From the NCBI RefSeq assembly GCF_030317035.1, contig NZ_JASZYK010000021.1, forward strand, positions 1-64,000: a stretch of DNA of 64,000 nt, given 5' to 3'. The stretch's first letter is position 1. Every line of letters starts with the position of its first letter. The notes beneath the pieces are model-generated. The model was not told where the DNA came from and did not search any database. It saw only the letters and a program-made list of their open reading frames with translations. This document shows positions 18,724-28,196 of the stretch, piece by piece. The stretch comes from Variovorax sp. J22G73. Lineage in GTDB: Bacteria; Pseudomonadota; Gammaproteobacteria; Burkholderiales; Burkholderiaceae_C. Position numbers and translations under genes: made by a program.

Positions 18724-20002
18724 GGCGCTCGACGGGCTGGCGACGTGGTGTTTGCAGTTCACGCCCCGCGTCGCTGTCCTCGAGGCGCTGCTGCGGTGTC
18801 CGGCGGTCGTCATGGAGCTCGAGCAGAGCGTGCGTCTCTTCGGCGGCAAGCGCCGCCTGGTGGAGCGCGTGCGCGAGGACTGCACAAGCCTCGGTGTGCG
18901 GCAGCTGAGCTGGGCGCCGACCAGCCTCGCGGCGCTGGCCGTCGCCAGATCGGGCCTGTCCAACGGTTTCGCCAAGCCGTTGGCCCCGCTCCTCGATGCC
19001 TTGCCTCTCGAGGCCCTCACGCAGATCGCCGCGCACCAGGCGACGCTGGCCAGGCTGGGTTGCCGGACCCTGGGGCAGGTCCGCGCACTGCCACGAGGCG
19101 GCCTGAGCCGCCGCTTCGACGCGCAGCTGCTCGCCACCCTCGACCAGGCCTACGGACTGCGGCCAGAGACCTACCCGTGGGCCCAGCTGCCGGAAACCTT
19201 CCACGCCAAGCTCGAGCTCATGGCGCGCGTCGAGCACGCCCCCGCCATGCTCTTCGGGGCGCGGCGTCTGATGCTGCAGATGGCCGGCTGGCTCATGGCT
19301 CGGCGTTCCGGGGTGACGGCCTTCACGCTGCGCTGGTGCCACGACGCGATGCGCGCCAAGACCGCGGGCGACGGCGGCGAACTCACAGTGCGCACCGCAC
19401 AGGCCACGCGCGACACGGAGCACCTGATCCGACTGCTGGCCGAGCACCTCGGCAAGGTCGAGCTGCTCGCGCCCGTGGGCGACCTGGAGCTGCTCGCCAC
19501 CGAAGTGCAGGCGCTGGAGGAGAAGAGTTTTTCGATGCTGCCCGAGGCACGGCAGTCTGGCGAGAGCCTGGCGCTGGTGCTCGAGCGCATCGCCGCTCGC
19601 CTGGGGCCGGACCGCGTGCTGCGCCCCGTGATCCTCGAAGACCACCGCCTAGAGTGGATGTGCCGCTGGCGCCCCGCGCCCGAGCCGGCGCCGCGAATCA
19701 AATCCCGTGCAGTCGACGTGCCGCAACCCACCTTCATCCTGCCCAAGCCGCTGCGCCTGGCAACCGAGCACAACCGGCCGCTGTACCAGGGTGTGCTGCA
19801 GCTGCTTGCGGGCCCGCACCGGGTGGAAGGCGGCTGGTGGGATCGCACGACCGAGGGTGACGAGAGCCAGCGGGAGACCACACGGCAGACAGCACGCGAC
19901 TACTGGGTGGCCGTGAGCGAGCACGCCGGCGTGCTGTGGATCTTCCAGATGCGTCTGGCCCAGGAAGAGACCGCGTGGTTCCTGCATGGCACCTTCGCCT
20001 GA
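18665..20002 (+). CDS. imuB: ImuB, catalytically inactive Y-family polymerase homologue
   Basis: A 445-aa Y-family-like protein. The N-terminus (MLWAALLPDGLPDD) lacks the acidic residues found at the active site of true DinB polymerases (typically VDMDCFFA), consistent with the non-catalytic ImuB family. Recognisable parts are VVMELEQSVRLFGGKRRLVE, TLGQVRALPRGGLSRRF and a little-finger-like region. In other bacteria ImuB is the hub that binds the beta clamp, ImuA and DnaE2. It overlaps imuA and is followed 38 bp later by dnaE2, so one SOS-regulated transcript is expected. Confidence 0.9.
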   Translation: MLWAALLPDGLPDDPRPRTEALDGLATWCLQFTPRVAVLEALLRCPAVVMELEQSVRLFGGKRRLVERVREDCTSLGVRQLSWAPTSLAALAVARSGLSNGFAKPLAPLLDALPLEALTQIAAHQATLARLGCRTLGQVRALPRGGLSRRFDAQLLATLDQAYGLRPETYPWAQLPETFHAKLELMARVEHAPAMLFGARRLMLQMAGWLMARRSGVTAFTLRWCHDAMRAKTAGDGGELTVRTAQATRDTEHLIRLLAEHLGKVELLAPVGDLELLATEVQALEEKSFSMLPEARQSGESLALVLERIAARLGPDRVLRPVILEDHRLEWMCRWRPAPEPAPRIKSRAVDVPQPTFILPKPLRLATEHNRPLYQGVLQLLAGPHRVEGGWWDRTTEGDESQRETTRQTARDYWVAVSEHAGVLWIFQMRLAQEETAWFLHGTFA

Positions 20003-20040
20003 GCACGGTCTGATCGAACTGCGCTGTTGGACCTTTTGTG

Positions 20041-23000
20041 ATGGACCTCCCTGAGTACGCCGAGCTGCGGTGCGTGAGCAATTTCAGTTTCCTGCGCGGC
20101 GCGAGCCAGCCGGGCGAACTGGTCGAGCGCGCCAAGCAACTGGGCTACAGCGCGCTGGCCATCACCGACGAGTGCAGCCTCGCGGGCGTGGTGCGCGCAC
20201 ATGTGGCTGCGAAGGAGGTCGGACTCCAGCTGCTGATCGGCAGCCAGTTCCTGGTCGAGCCCGAAGCGCTGGACCCGGACGCCTCGCCGTTCACGCTCAC
20301 CGTGCTGGCCTGCCACCTCGAGGGCTACGGCAACCTGTCCGAGTTCATCACCAAGCTGCGCCGCGTCTCCGAGAAGGGAACGTACCGGTTGCCCCTCGGC
20401 GAGATCAGCGGCTCCGTACTCGAAGGCTGCGTCGTGCTGGCCTCGCCCAAGCGCATGGCCACGCCCGCGCAGCTGCAATGGCTCGGTGGCTGGCTGCTGC
20501 GGGAGTTCCTGGGCCGCTGCTGGTTTGCGGTAGAGAAGCTGCGCCTGCTCGACGACGAGATGTGGCTGCACCGCCTGACCGAAGTAGGCAAGGCGACGGC
20601 GATCCCGCTGGTGGCCGCGGGCGACGTGCATTTCCACGTGCGCTCGCGCAAGCCACTGCAGGATGTGATGACCGCTACACGCCTGGGCAAGCCGCTGACG
20701 GAGTGCGGCCTGGAGCTCCAGCCCAATGCGGAACGCCACCTGCGCACGCGGCTGAGGCTTGCGCAGACCTACGCCCCCGACTTGCTGGCCGAAACACTTA
20801 AGGTGGCGGCGCGCTGCAACTTCAGCCTGGACGAACTGCGCTACCAGTACCCGGACGAAGTCGTTCCGGCCGGCGAGACACCGGCGGGCTATCTGCGTCG
20901 CATCACCTACGAGGGGGCAGGGCGACGGTGGCCCGACGGCATTCAGGCCAAGGTCCACGCACAGATCGAGCACGAGCTGGCGCTGATCGCCGAGCTGAAG
21001 TACGAGCACTACTTCCTCACCGTGGCCGACATCGTGATGTTCGCGCGCTCCCGTCACATCCTCTGCCAAGGCCGCGGCAGCGCGGCGAACAGCGTGGTCT
21101 GCTACTGCACCGGGGTCACTGAGGTGGATCCGGGCCGCATGAGCGTGCTGTTCGAGCGTTTTATTTCCAAAGAGCGCAACGAGCCGCCGGACATCGACAT
21201 CGACTTCGAGCATGAGCGCCGTGAGGAGGTGCTGCAGTACCTCTACGCAAAGTATGGCCGCGACCGCGCCGCCATCACGGGTGTGGTGATCAGCTATCGC
21301 CCGAAGAGCGCGATCCGCGATGTTGGCAAGGCACTGGGTATGTCGCTGGAGACTGTGGACGCCTTGGCCAAAGGCCACCAGTGGTGGGACGGAGGGCAGG
21401 TTCGCCCCGAGCGGCTGCAGGAGATCGGGCTGTCGCTGGAATCGCTGCAGGTCCAGCAGCTGATGCACCTGACCGGCCAGCTCATCGACTTCCCGCGGCA
21501 CCTAAGCCAGCACACAGGCGGCTTCGTGCTGACGAAGGGGCCGCTGTGCCGCATGGTGCCCATCGAGAACGCCTCGATGCCCGACCGCACGGTGATCGAA
21601 TGGGACAAGGACGACCTCGACGCGCTCGGCCTGCTCAAGGTGGATTGCCTGGCGCTCGGCATGCTCACGGCAATCCGCAAGGCGCTGGACTTCATCGGGC
21701 TGCGCAAGGGTTGCGTCTTCGGCATGCAGGACATTCCGGCGGAGGACAGTGATACCTACGACATGATCTGCAAGGCCGACACCGTCGGCGTCTTCCAGAT
21801 CGAAAGCCGAGCGCAGATGAGCATGCTGCCGCGGCTGAAGCCGCGCTGCTTCTACGACCTGGTCGTCGAGGTGGCCATCGTGCGGCCTGGGCCGATCCAG
21901 GGGGGGATGGTGCATCCGTACCTCGCCCGGCGGCAGGGCAGGGAGCCCGTGGTGTATCCAAGCGAGGCGTTGAAGGAAGCGCTGGGCCGCACGCTGGGCG
22001 TGCCTGTGTTCCAGGAGCAGGTGATGCAGATCTCCATCCTCGCGGCCGGCTTCACTCCCGGAGAAGCCGACGGGCTGCGGCGCTCAATGGCCGCGTGGAA
22101 GCGCAAGGGCGGGCTGGAGCACTATTACTCGAAGATCGTCGACGGCATGACGTCGCGAGGCTACGAGGAGAGCTTCGCGAAGGCCATCTTCGAGCAGATC
22201 AAGGGGTTCAGCGAGTACGGCTTCCCGGAAAGCCACGCCGCTTCGTTCGCGCTGCTGGTCTACGCGAGCTGCTGGATCAAGTGCCATCACCCGGCGGAGT
22301 TCTTGGCCGCCATGCTCAATTCGCAGCCGCTGGGTTTTTATTCGCCGTCGCAGCTGGTGCAGGACGCGCGCCGGCATGCCGTCCAGGTGCGGCCCGTCGA
22401 CGTGATGTACAGCGACGTGGATTGCACCTTGGAAGACCTGGACCATGAACCCGCGGTGCGGCTCGGGCTGCGCATGATCGCCGGGCTCAAGGCGGCCTCG
22501 GCGGACCGCATCGTTGCGGCGCGCGGTCAGCAGGTTTTCGACAGCGCCGAAGACCTGGCGCTGCGCGCGCAGCTCGAGCTGCACGAGATGAAGTTGTTGG
22601 CCGCGGCTGATGCGCTGATGAGCCTGTCGGGTCACCGGCGCCAGCAGGTCTGGGAGGCGGCGGGGCTGCGTGCTGCGCCGGGCCTACTGCGCGAGGCACC
22701 GGTCGACGAGGACTTCCTCGAGCTGGACGAAGCGCCCGAGGGCGAGGAGATCGTGTTCGACTATGCGTCCACCGGGCTGACCTTGCGCCGGCATCCGCTC
22801 GCACTGCTGCGCGAGCGCCTGACGCTGCGCGGTCTGATGACCGCGCAGGACCTGGAAGGGATCGAGGATGGCGAGCACGTGAGCCACTGCGGCATCGTCA
22901 CCTTGCGTCAGCAGCCAGAGACGGCGAAGGGCACGATCTTCCTGTCGCTGGAAGACGAGACGGGCGTTGTCCAAGTCATCGTGTGGAAGAGCCTCCGAGA

Positions 23001-23160
23001 GGTGCAGCGCCAGGAACTGCTCGGTGCCCGGCTCATGGTCGTGCACGGCACGTGGCAACGCGAAGGACTGGTGAAGACCTTGATCGCAGCGCGGCTGGAA
23101 GACCTGACGCCACTGCTGGGGCGGTTGGGCGCGGCCACCGTGAGTCGGGATTTTCGTTGA
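20041..23160 (+). CDS. dnaE2: Error-prone DNA polymerase DnaE2 (ImuC)
   Basis: A 1039-aa C-family polymerase. The PHP domain comes first (SNFSFLRGASQPGELV; AITDECSLAG, where replicative DnaE has TDHG). The palm follows, with GRGSAANSVVCYCTGVTEVD, the catalytic-Asp segment PPDIDIDFEHERREEVL and the later Asp in LLKVDCLALGMLTAIRK. Next come the fingers (VGVFQIESRAQMSMLPRLKP) and a C-terminal OB-fold (GEHVSHCGIVTLRQQPETAKG). Length fits DnaE2, shorter than DnaE1. A GTG codon immediately precedes the chosen ATG (20038) and could serve instead. It is the catalytic member of the SOS mutasome. Confidence 0.93.
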   Translation: MDLPEYAELRCVSNFSFLRGASQPGELVERAKQLGYSALAITDECSLAGVVRAHVAAKEVGLQLLIGSQFLVEPEALDPDASPFTLTVLACHLEGYGNLSEFITKLRRVSEKGTYRLPLGEISGSVLEGCVVLASPKRMATPAQLQWLGGWLLREFLGRCWFAVEKLRLLDDEMWLHRLTEVGKATAIPLVAAGDVHFHVRSRKPLQDVMTATRLGKPLTECGLELQPNAERHLRTRLRLAQTYAPDLLAETLKVAARCNFSLDELRYQYPDEVVPAGETPAGYLRRITYEGAGRRWPDGIQAKVHAQIEHELALIAELKYEHYFLTVADIVMFARSRHILCQGRGSAANSVVCYCTGVTEVDPGRMSVLFERFISKERNEPPDIDIDFEHERREEVLQYLYAKYGRDRAAITGVVISYRPKSAIRDVGKALGMSLETVDALAKGHQWWDGGQVRPERLQEIGLSLESLQVQQLMHLTGQLIDFPRHLSQHTGGFVLTKGPLCRMVPIENASMPDRTVIEWDKDDLDALGLLKVDCLALGMLTAIRKALDFIGLRKGCVFGMQDIPAEDSDTYDMICKADTVGVFQIESRAQMSMLPRLKPRCFYDLVVEVAIVRPGPIQGGMVHPYLARRQGREPVVYPSEALKEALGRTLGVPVFQEQVMQISILAAGFTPGEADGLRRSMAAWKRKGGLEHYYSKIVDGMTSRGYEESFAKAIFEQIKGFSEYGFPESHAASFALLVYASCWIKCHHPAEFLAAMLNSQPLGFYSPSQLVQDARRHAVQVRPVDVMYSDVDCTLEDLDHEPAVRLGLRMIAGLKAASADRIVAARGQQVFDSAEDLALRAQLELHEMKLLAAADALMSLSGHRRQQVWEAAGLRAAPGLLREAPVDEDFLELDEAPEGEEIVFDYASTGLTLRRHPLALLRERLTLRGLMTAQDLEGIEDGEHVSHCGIVTLRQQPETAKGTIFLSLEDETGVVQVIVWKSLREVQRQELLGARLMVVHGTWQREGLVKTLIAARLEDLTPLLGRLGAATVSRDFR

Positions 23161-23184
23161 GTGGCCTTGAGCAGAGGGCCACTC
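23159..23184 (+). terminator. Hairpin at the end of dnaE2
   Basis: GAGTGGCC and GGCCACTC form a perfect 8-bp stem around a 10-nt loop, starting in the dnaE2 stop codon. There is no T-run, so factor-independent termination is uncertain. Confidence 0.4.
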
Positions 23185-24149
23185 GCCGATTAGGTGCGCG
23201 AGTACCTTCCATCTCCGTGGCGTGCTGCAACTGGCGGTTCAAGCAACTGCTGCTACAGGGAAGAGGGCGGGCTGCACGGCACCGTCATGGACGCATCACC
23301 GAATACGAATTGATTCACAGGCAGTGGCTTTTTTGTACAACCAATCAGGGGCTGGCGACCTGTGGCTCGCCGCACGGTGCGGCGCGCTCATAGAGAATAT
23401 TCTTTAGCGTGGCTGCCCATGACGTTGCGCAATCGCAGGCTTCGGTGAGATATGCTTGCGTCAACAACACCGCCACGCTTTCTTCGGTTGAAAGGCCGGG
23501 AGTCCATCGTGGAGCGCACCAGGGTTGGTTACGTTTGATCCGTCAGGGTCTAAAAATGCCTCGCAATCGCGAGGCATTTTTGTGTCCGCCGGTTGTGTTC
23601 GCCGTGCCGACATGCTCTCGACGCGACTAGAAGACCTAGCGCTGCCGGAATGGCTGAGCGCAACGACTAAGGCTAGTCGGCATTTCCATTGGACACGGAC
23701 GAATCTCTTCATCACTGCCTGGCATTCGCCGCGTCGAAGCAACGATCCCGGTTCGCTCATGGTGAACCGACTCGAGGGGCCCATCCGAACGCTGCATATG
23801 TTGTGTAGGTCGTTTGGGTTCGCCCCGAATTTGGTTGTGCCTTGTCGCCGAGTCTGAAGGCGGAGACGCGGGCCAGGCTGTGTTGCGGTTGCGCCCAATG
23901 TATTCAGACTCAGAATGCCGTCTGGGTTTGATTTCGTTGCGGGTCAAGCCGTGCCAGCGGGGGGCGCGGATTCGATGGCGAGCCTGGGTACGTCGACGGG
24001 TGTGAACATCCGAGTGCATGGACTGGGCCGCGAAGCTCTGTTCCGACGCTTGCCAATCCAAAACTGTAGTCGCCCATTTTTTAAAAACGGAAGATTTCTA
24101 CATAAAATAGACTCAGATTCTCTAGCGATTTGTATAAAATTTCTCCGGT
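23185..24149. other. Long region without a recognised gene
   Basis: Overlapping short frames on both strands lack ribosome binding sites and family motifs. The stretch contains the symmetric terminator at 23552-23582. Its last 90 bp are AT-rich and probably hold the hipA promoter. Confidence 0.5.
23552..23582 (+). terminator. Symmetric intrinsic terminator, orphan
   Basis: AAAAATGCCTCGC-AATC-GCGAGGCATTTTT is a perfect 13-bp stem with a 4-nt loop and runs of A and T at its two ends, so it could act in both directions. The nearest coding end is dnaE2, about 390 bp upstream. A short RNA or a lost gene may have used it. Confidence 0.65.
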
Positions 24150-25466
24150 ATGCCCGATTTTTGTACTATCCAGCTTTTTGCACAGGGCGTCTGGAAGGAC
24201 GTTGGCGCAGTCAGCCTCGCTGGCGCGGCGTCTAAGGGTTGGCGAGCCTCAACGCACGCGGGCTACGATACTGCGTGGGCGGTCGAACACATCGATGCGC
24301 GAGATGCACGCGCCTTCAGTAGCCAGTTTCCAGTTGGCGTGGCCGACTTCCAAAATCCACACTGGCCAGTTTTCTTGATCGACATGTTGCCCCAGGGCTT
24401 CGGTCGCGAGGAGTTGCTGAAGCAACTGAAATTGCCGGAGACCGCGGAAGAATCTGCCGATTGGCGTCTACTCCTTGCTGGCGCGGGGAATCCAATTGGC
24501 AATTTACGTGTCAAGGAAGCTGCTGAATGGCTTGCACAGAAAGAGAGTGCGCTACGTGGCTTCGGGGATGACGAGGTGGCAGCGCGCGAGGAAGATTTCA
24601 GCGAGTTTTTGGCGAGCCAAGGCCTATTTGTTGCCGGTTCTTCTGGTGTCCAGGGTGAGTGGCCGAAGCTGTTGCTTACCCGTGCGGATGACGGTCTTCT
24701 TTACCTAGATCACACGCTACCTGACCATCGTGCGCGTGTTCACTACATCGTGAAGTTCGGCCGTGGGCGCAATCCACGATTGGCGCAAATTCTTCGCCAT
24801 GAATCCGTGTATATGGATCTTGCACTTAGGCTTGGTCTTCGAGTGCATGCACCGCTTAGCTTGAGGGATAGAGCTCTTTTTATTCCGCGGTTCGACCGTC
24901 GGATCTCGCAAGGTGGCGTCGAGCGTCTTGGCCAAGAAAGCATTGCGGCAATGACCGGAACGGCGGGCTTCGGCATCGCGCTCAGCCATGATGAGGTTTG
25001 CCGACGGCTGGTGCGGATCTGCACGGACCCCCAGACCGAAGTCCTCGAGTATCTGCGCCGCGATGCCGTCAACCTGGCGCTGGGAAACAAGGACAACCAT
25101 GCGCGAAACACCGCACTGCAGCGAGACTTTAATGGTCGAATTGGGTTGACGCCGCTGTTTGACTTCGCCCCCATGTACTTGCATCCCGATGGCATTGCGC
25201 GACGCAGTCGCTGGGACGGCAATGACGACGGTCGGCCGGACTGGACGCGCGTGCTTGATAGCGTTTGCGCGGGCGCTATGCCTCAAAACGGGGATCGACA
25301 CGAAGCCCTCGACCGTCAGTCGCTAGCCAATGGACTGCGGGCTATGGCGCCGATGTTGTGGGAGATCGCGCAGCGCGGAGAAGCGATGGGCATGGAGGCG
25401 GACGTTCATGCGCACCTTCGAAAGAGCATCGAGGATCAGGCCAGGCAACTGGAGGCGGTGCGCTGA
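24150..25466 (+). CDS. hipA: HipA-family serine/threonine kinase toxin
   Basis: A 438-aa HipA-like kinase. Seen motifs: SSGVQGEWPKLLLT, the position of the HipA GAQPK loop; YIVKFGRGR with the probable ATP-binding Lys; LALGNKDNHARNTAL, the catalytic loop with Asp and Asn; and LTPLFDFAPMY, the metal-binding Asp segment. Length matches E. coli HipA. HipA kinases phosphorylate targets such as glutamyl-tRNA synthetase and cause growth arrest. The partner HTH gene follows 18 bp downstream, the reverse of the classical hipB-hipA order. The upstream DNA is markedly AT-rich, suggesting transfer. Confidence 0.88.
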   Translation: MPDFCTIQLFAQGVWKDVGAVSLAGAASKGWRASTHAGYDTAWAVEHIDARDARAFSSQFPVGVADFQNPHWPVFLIDMLPQGFGREELLKQLKLPETAEESADWRLLLAGAGNPIGNLRVKEAAEWLAQKESALRGFGDDEVAAREEDFSEFLASQGLFVAGSSGVQGEWPKLLLTRADDGLLYLDHTLPDHRARVHYIVKFGRGRNPRLAQILRHESVYMDLALRLGLRVHAPLSLRDRALFIPRFDRRISQGGVERLGQESIAAMTGTAGFGIALSHDEVCRRLVRICTDPQTEVLEYLRRDAVNLALGNKDNHARNTALQRDFNGRIGLTPLFDFAPMYLHPDGIARRSRWDGNDDGRPDWTRVLDSVCAGAMPQNGDRHEALDRQSLANGLRAMAPMLWEIAQRGEAMGMEADVHAHLRKSIEDQARQLEAVR

Positions 25467-25484
25467 AGAGCGATCCGGTGAGTC

Positions 25485-25775
25485 ATGGACAAGCGCTATA
25501 ACGCACCTCCCTTGTATGAGCAACTCGCCCTGCGACGTCAGGCTATCGACGACGTCGTCTCGCATCCCGAATGGACTCTCCAAGAGTGTATAAGTCACCT
25601 CAAGAAGAAGATGCGGCTAACTAGTCCGGAGATGGCCTCGTTAGCAGGCGTTTCCACGAAAACGATCCAGGACATCGAGCAAGGCCGAAGTGCCGGCACA
25701 GTCCAGACAATGAATAGGATTTTTGGAATGCTCGGGCTGAAACTTGCGGTAGTTCGAGTTCCGGATTCGCGGTAG
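25485..25775 (+). CDS. hipB: HipB-like XRE-family HTH antitoxin
   Basis: A 96-aa protein with a helix-turn-helix at about residues 42-84 (SPEMASLAGVSTKTIQDIEQGRS then VQTMNRIFGMLGLKL), typical of HipB/y4mF-like antitoxins. The N-terminal 40 residues (MDKRYNAPPLYEQLALRRQA then DDVVSHPEWTLQECI) form a helical extension. It lies directly downstream of hipA in the same direction and is expected to bind HipA and repress the operon. The operator was not identified. Confidence 0.82.
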   Translation: MDKRYNAPPLYEQLALRRQAIDDVVSHPEWTLQECISHLKKKMRLTSPEMASLAGVSTKTIQDIEQGRSAGTVQTMNRIFGMLGLKLAVVRVPDSR

Positions 25776-26348
25776 AGCGCTCCTGCTACCGAGAACAGTG
25801 AACTGTGCGTGATTGCAGCCAATCGGTTAGCAAGGGCCGCATGATCTTTCGACTGGTTCGATCCTAGCAGTAAGGGTCAGACGTTAACTCGACCTTGGAC
25901 CGGTTTCCGAGTCTCGCATGACTAAGCGCTGAGCTTCAACGCGAGATTTGCTCGCTCCCATCAACAAGTGGTTGCTGATGTGGAAGTACCCGTTTTGCTA
26001 TTCCCGCGATCCAGCAGCCCTGAGATCGAGCTCGGAAGTAAGCACCATTCATTAAATTTGCGCTATCGACGTAAAGCGGCGCGAATAGAGTCGTGCACAA
26101 AGCTTAAATGAACTCAAGGCGTTGCGAGCGGTTGTCCATTGGCAGAGACCGTTCAAGATTGATCTGACCGTCTGCGAAACGCACGTGTTCCGCGCCTTTG
26201 GTTGATTTGAGGTCAGTTTTTCATAAAATGGATTGGGTCGAATCCGCGCTCTGCTCCCAACACGAAGTGCGTTGATTTTGTTGCAACCCCGAAAAAGTTT
26301 GAAATTTCGACGATGCTCACGATGATTGCGGTTTCGATAATCATCTAG
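25776..26348. other. AT-richer intergenic region, no gene recognised
   Basis: No convincing coding frame was found. Composition drops towards AT compared with the chromosomal part, in line with island DNA. It presumably contains the promoter of the gene at 26358. Confidence 0.45.
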
Positions 26349-26357
26349 GTGTATTCA

Positions 26358-26813
26358 ATGCTGCAGGCTGCTGAACAAAAAAACACGTTTCGCTTGACTT
26401 CTTTTAACTCAACGAATCTTCATAAATGGCAACTTCCTCAGTTCGCCTTTGTTCCACGGGAGATGGAAACATTGCGAACAAGCCCCGAACCGGGTCAGGA
26501 ACGATTTGTCTATAACGGACACGGCGATATTAATGTCGATGCCGCTGGAAGATTAGTAATTTCTGTTCAGGCATTGAACGCGCGTGGGGATCTTGCCCGT
26601 AAACAACTCATGCAATCGCTGCTTGCGGACGACGTCGAACTAGACGCTCGCGTTGACTTGGAGCAAGTCATCGATTGTCTGATCGAGACAACAAGTTTGG
26701 CAGATGGAAAACCAGATTCGGATTTTCGAGAATTACACACTCGAGTCTTGAATCATTTCCGACAGCTATTGCAAAAGTTTGAACGCTTCGCGTCCTATGA
26801 TGCTGAGCTTTAA
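26358..26813 (+). CDS. Hypothetical island protein
   Basis: A 151-aa protein. The ATG at 26358 is preferred because TAGGTG stands six bases upstream, though the frame could use a GTG at 26349. The middle reads GHGDINVDAAGRLVISVQAL and the C-terminus is helical (RVLNHFRQLLQKFERFASYD). No family was recognised. It is convergent with the recombinase gene and has distinctly lower GC than 1-23 kb. Confidence 0.55.
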   Translation: MLQAAEQKNTFRLTSFNSTNLHKWQLPQFAFVPREMETLRTSPEPGQERFVYNGHGDINVDAAGRLVISVQALNARGDLARKQLMQSLLADDVELDARVDLEQVIDCLIETTSLADGKPDSDFRELHTRVLNHFRQLLQKFERFASYDAEL

Positions 26814-26879
26814 GCGCGTCGGATTCTTTATGCACACCGGCATGGGCCACGCGCTCCAAGTGGCATTCGTCGGATCTGC

Positions 26880-28196
26880 CTACGGTGCCGGCTTGTATGG
26901 GCGCTTCGGAGGTTTTGCACTCTCTGTCTCTACGAAGTGGCGTGCGTTCAAGGCCCTTGACGCTGCCAAATCTATTGCAGGCTTAACAGCTTCTGACGCC
27001 TTTACGCTAGTTAACGTTCCTAGCGCACTTGTATCATTTGTTGCGTTCGGTACTTTGGGAGCAGTCGTTTCTCCTTTGACAGGGGAAGCCTTCGAAACAT
27101 TTTCGGATTTTTTTGCCCTAGCTGACGTCTTAGGAAAATCTGGTGCTTCTGTTTCTAGGCCATTCCGAATAGCAACCGCTTGGACGCTGCGTTGCGACGG
27201 TTTGACACGAAGTAGGCCGTTGGACGAATCTTTACGCGCGTAATGTCGCGTGGCTGTGGATTCCGAGCCGTGTCCCATGAGTGCGGCAACCTCGCGTTTT
27301 GGGAGAGTGCTCTTTGCCGTTGCCGCGAACCGATGTCGCGCGCTGTACAGAGTGGGATGCGTTTTTCGTTTTGAAGGCGTACCACGAGAGATTGTGTGCA
27401 TCAACCTGCGGCAGCGGTCGTACCAAGCCTTATAGCTTTGCTGTTTCTGATGAGCGCTCGCGCGTTCAAGATGTCGCTTAATCAACAGCTTTTCAGCAAA
27501 ATTTAATCCGGAAATATCGATTTCGCGATCGGGGCCGAAGGAGCGGCCGTTGGTATTTTTGCCATTGTCGACGATCAGCATGAGTCTTTTCTGGACTTGA
27601 TCCAGGCGCGAGTGAGCCCATTCACTAGGGCGCAAACCCGTCAAAATCCCCGCATGAAACCACTCTTTTGTGTCGTTTTTCCACTTACTTTTGCTTAGAT
27701 CGAGCTTGCGAAACACTGCCTCGATGTCCAGGCTTGAGAGCTTTTTGGCCTTCTGAGTCGATGTTTTTCCGGCTTTTCTTGAGCGTTTGAGCGTTTCCAA
27801 GGCCTTCTTTCGCTCCGTTTGCCTCTCCTCCCAAGCGGCGATTTGCTCGGCTCGTGCCTCATCACAAACGAAGTAGCCCAGTACATCCTCTTTTGGGTTC
27901 GTCATCCCAAGGAGCTTCCGCTTGGCTTCGAGTGAGTACGGTATACGTTGGGAGATTCTCGAATCAAGCGCATGCTTCATCGCAGCGAGATAGAGGCGTT
28001 CTGTTGCCTCCGCCCATTCCGGGCATGTCGCGAGAAATGCCTCCACTGCCCATTCCTCATCAGAAGTGATCGCTATCTGAAGGCGCCCCAGTTGAAATCT
28101 GCGCTCAAGTCCTTCGCGCGTAAACCTGTCAAAGAGGCCCTCATAGCGCGCGATCGTGTCCACCGTGCGGGTCAACTTTTTTTGTTTGTGAAACAT
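26880..28196 (-). CDS. Tyrosine recombinase / integrase-like protein
   Basis: A 438-aa protein. The N-terminal half resembles a core-binding domain (IARYEGLFDRFTREGLERR, AVEAFLATCPEWAEATERL). The catalytic half shows AGILTGLRPSEW (first Arg), TLYSARHRFAATAKS (second Arg, with Tyr where HxxR enzymes usually have His), REVAALMGHGSESTATRHYARK (His/Gly motif and Tyr nucleophile). The C-terminal ~100 residues are a low-complexity tail. It is probably the mobility gene of the surrounding island. No tRNA or clear attachment-site repeat was found next to it. Confidence 0.8.
   Translation of the reverse strand: MFHKQKKLTRTVDTIARYEGLFDRFTREGLERRFQLGRLQIAITSDEEWAVEAFLATCPEWAEATERLYLAAMKHALDSRISQRIPYSLEAKRKLLGMTNPKEDVLGYFVCDEARAEQIAAWEERQTERKKALETLKRSRKAGKTSTQKAKKLSSLDIEAVFRKLDLSKSKWKNDTKEWFHAGILTGLRPSEWAHSRLDQVQKRLMLIVDNGKNTNGRSFGPDREIDISGLNFAEKLLIKRHLERASAHQKQQSYKAWYDRCRRLMHTISRGTPSKRKTHPTLYSARHRFAATAKSTLPKREVAALMGHGSESTATRHYARKDSSNGLLRVKPSQRSVQAVAIRNGLETEAPDFPKTSARAKKSENVSKASPVKGETTAPKVPNATNDTSALGTLTSVKASEAVKPAIDLAASRALNARHFVETESAKPPKRPYKPAP

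Noticed and set aside
19900..21501. 533-codon minus-strand open frame
   Set aside because: Antisense to imuB/dnaE2, which are firmly identified.
26236..26270. tRNA 3' fragment as an integration site
   Set aside because: GGGTCGAATCC resembles a T-arm, but no acceptor stem or remaining cloverleaf can be built.
26779..27243. Plus-strand hydrophobic frame resembling a membrane protein
   Set aside because: It is antisense to the recombinase C-terminal tail and overlaps the end of the 26358 gene; no ribosome binding site.
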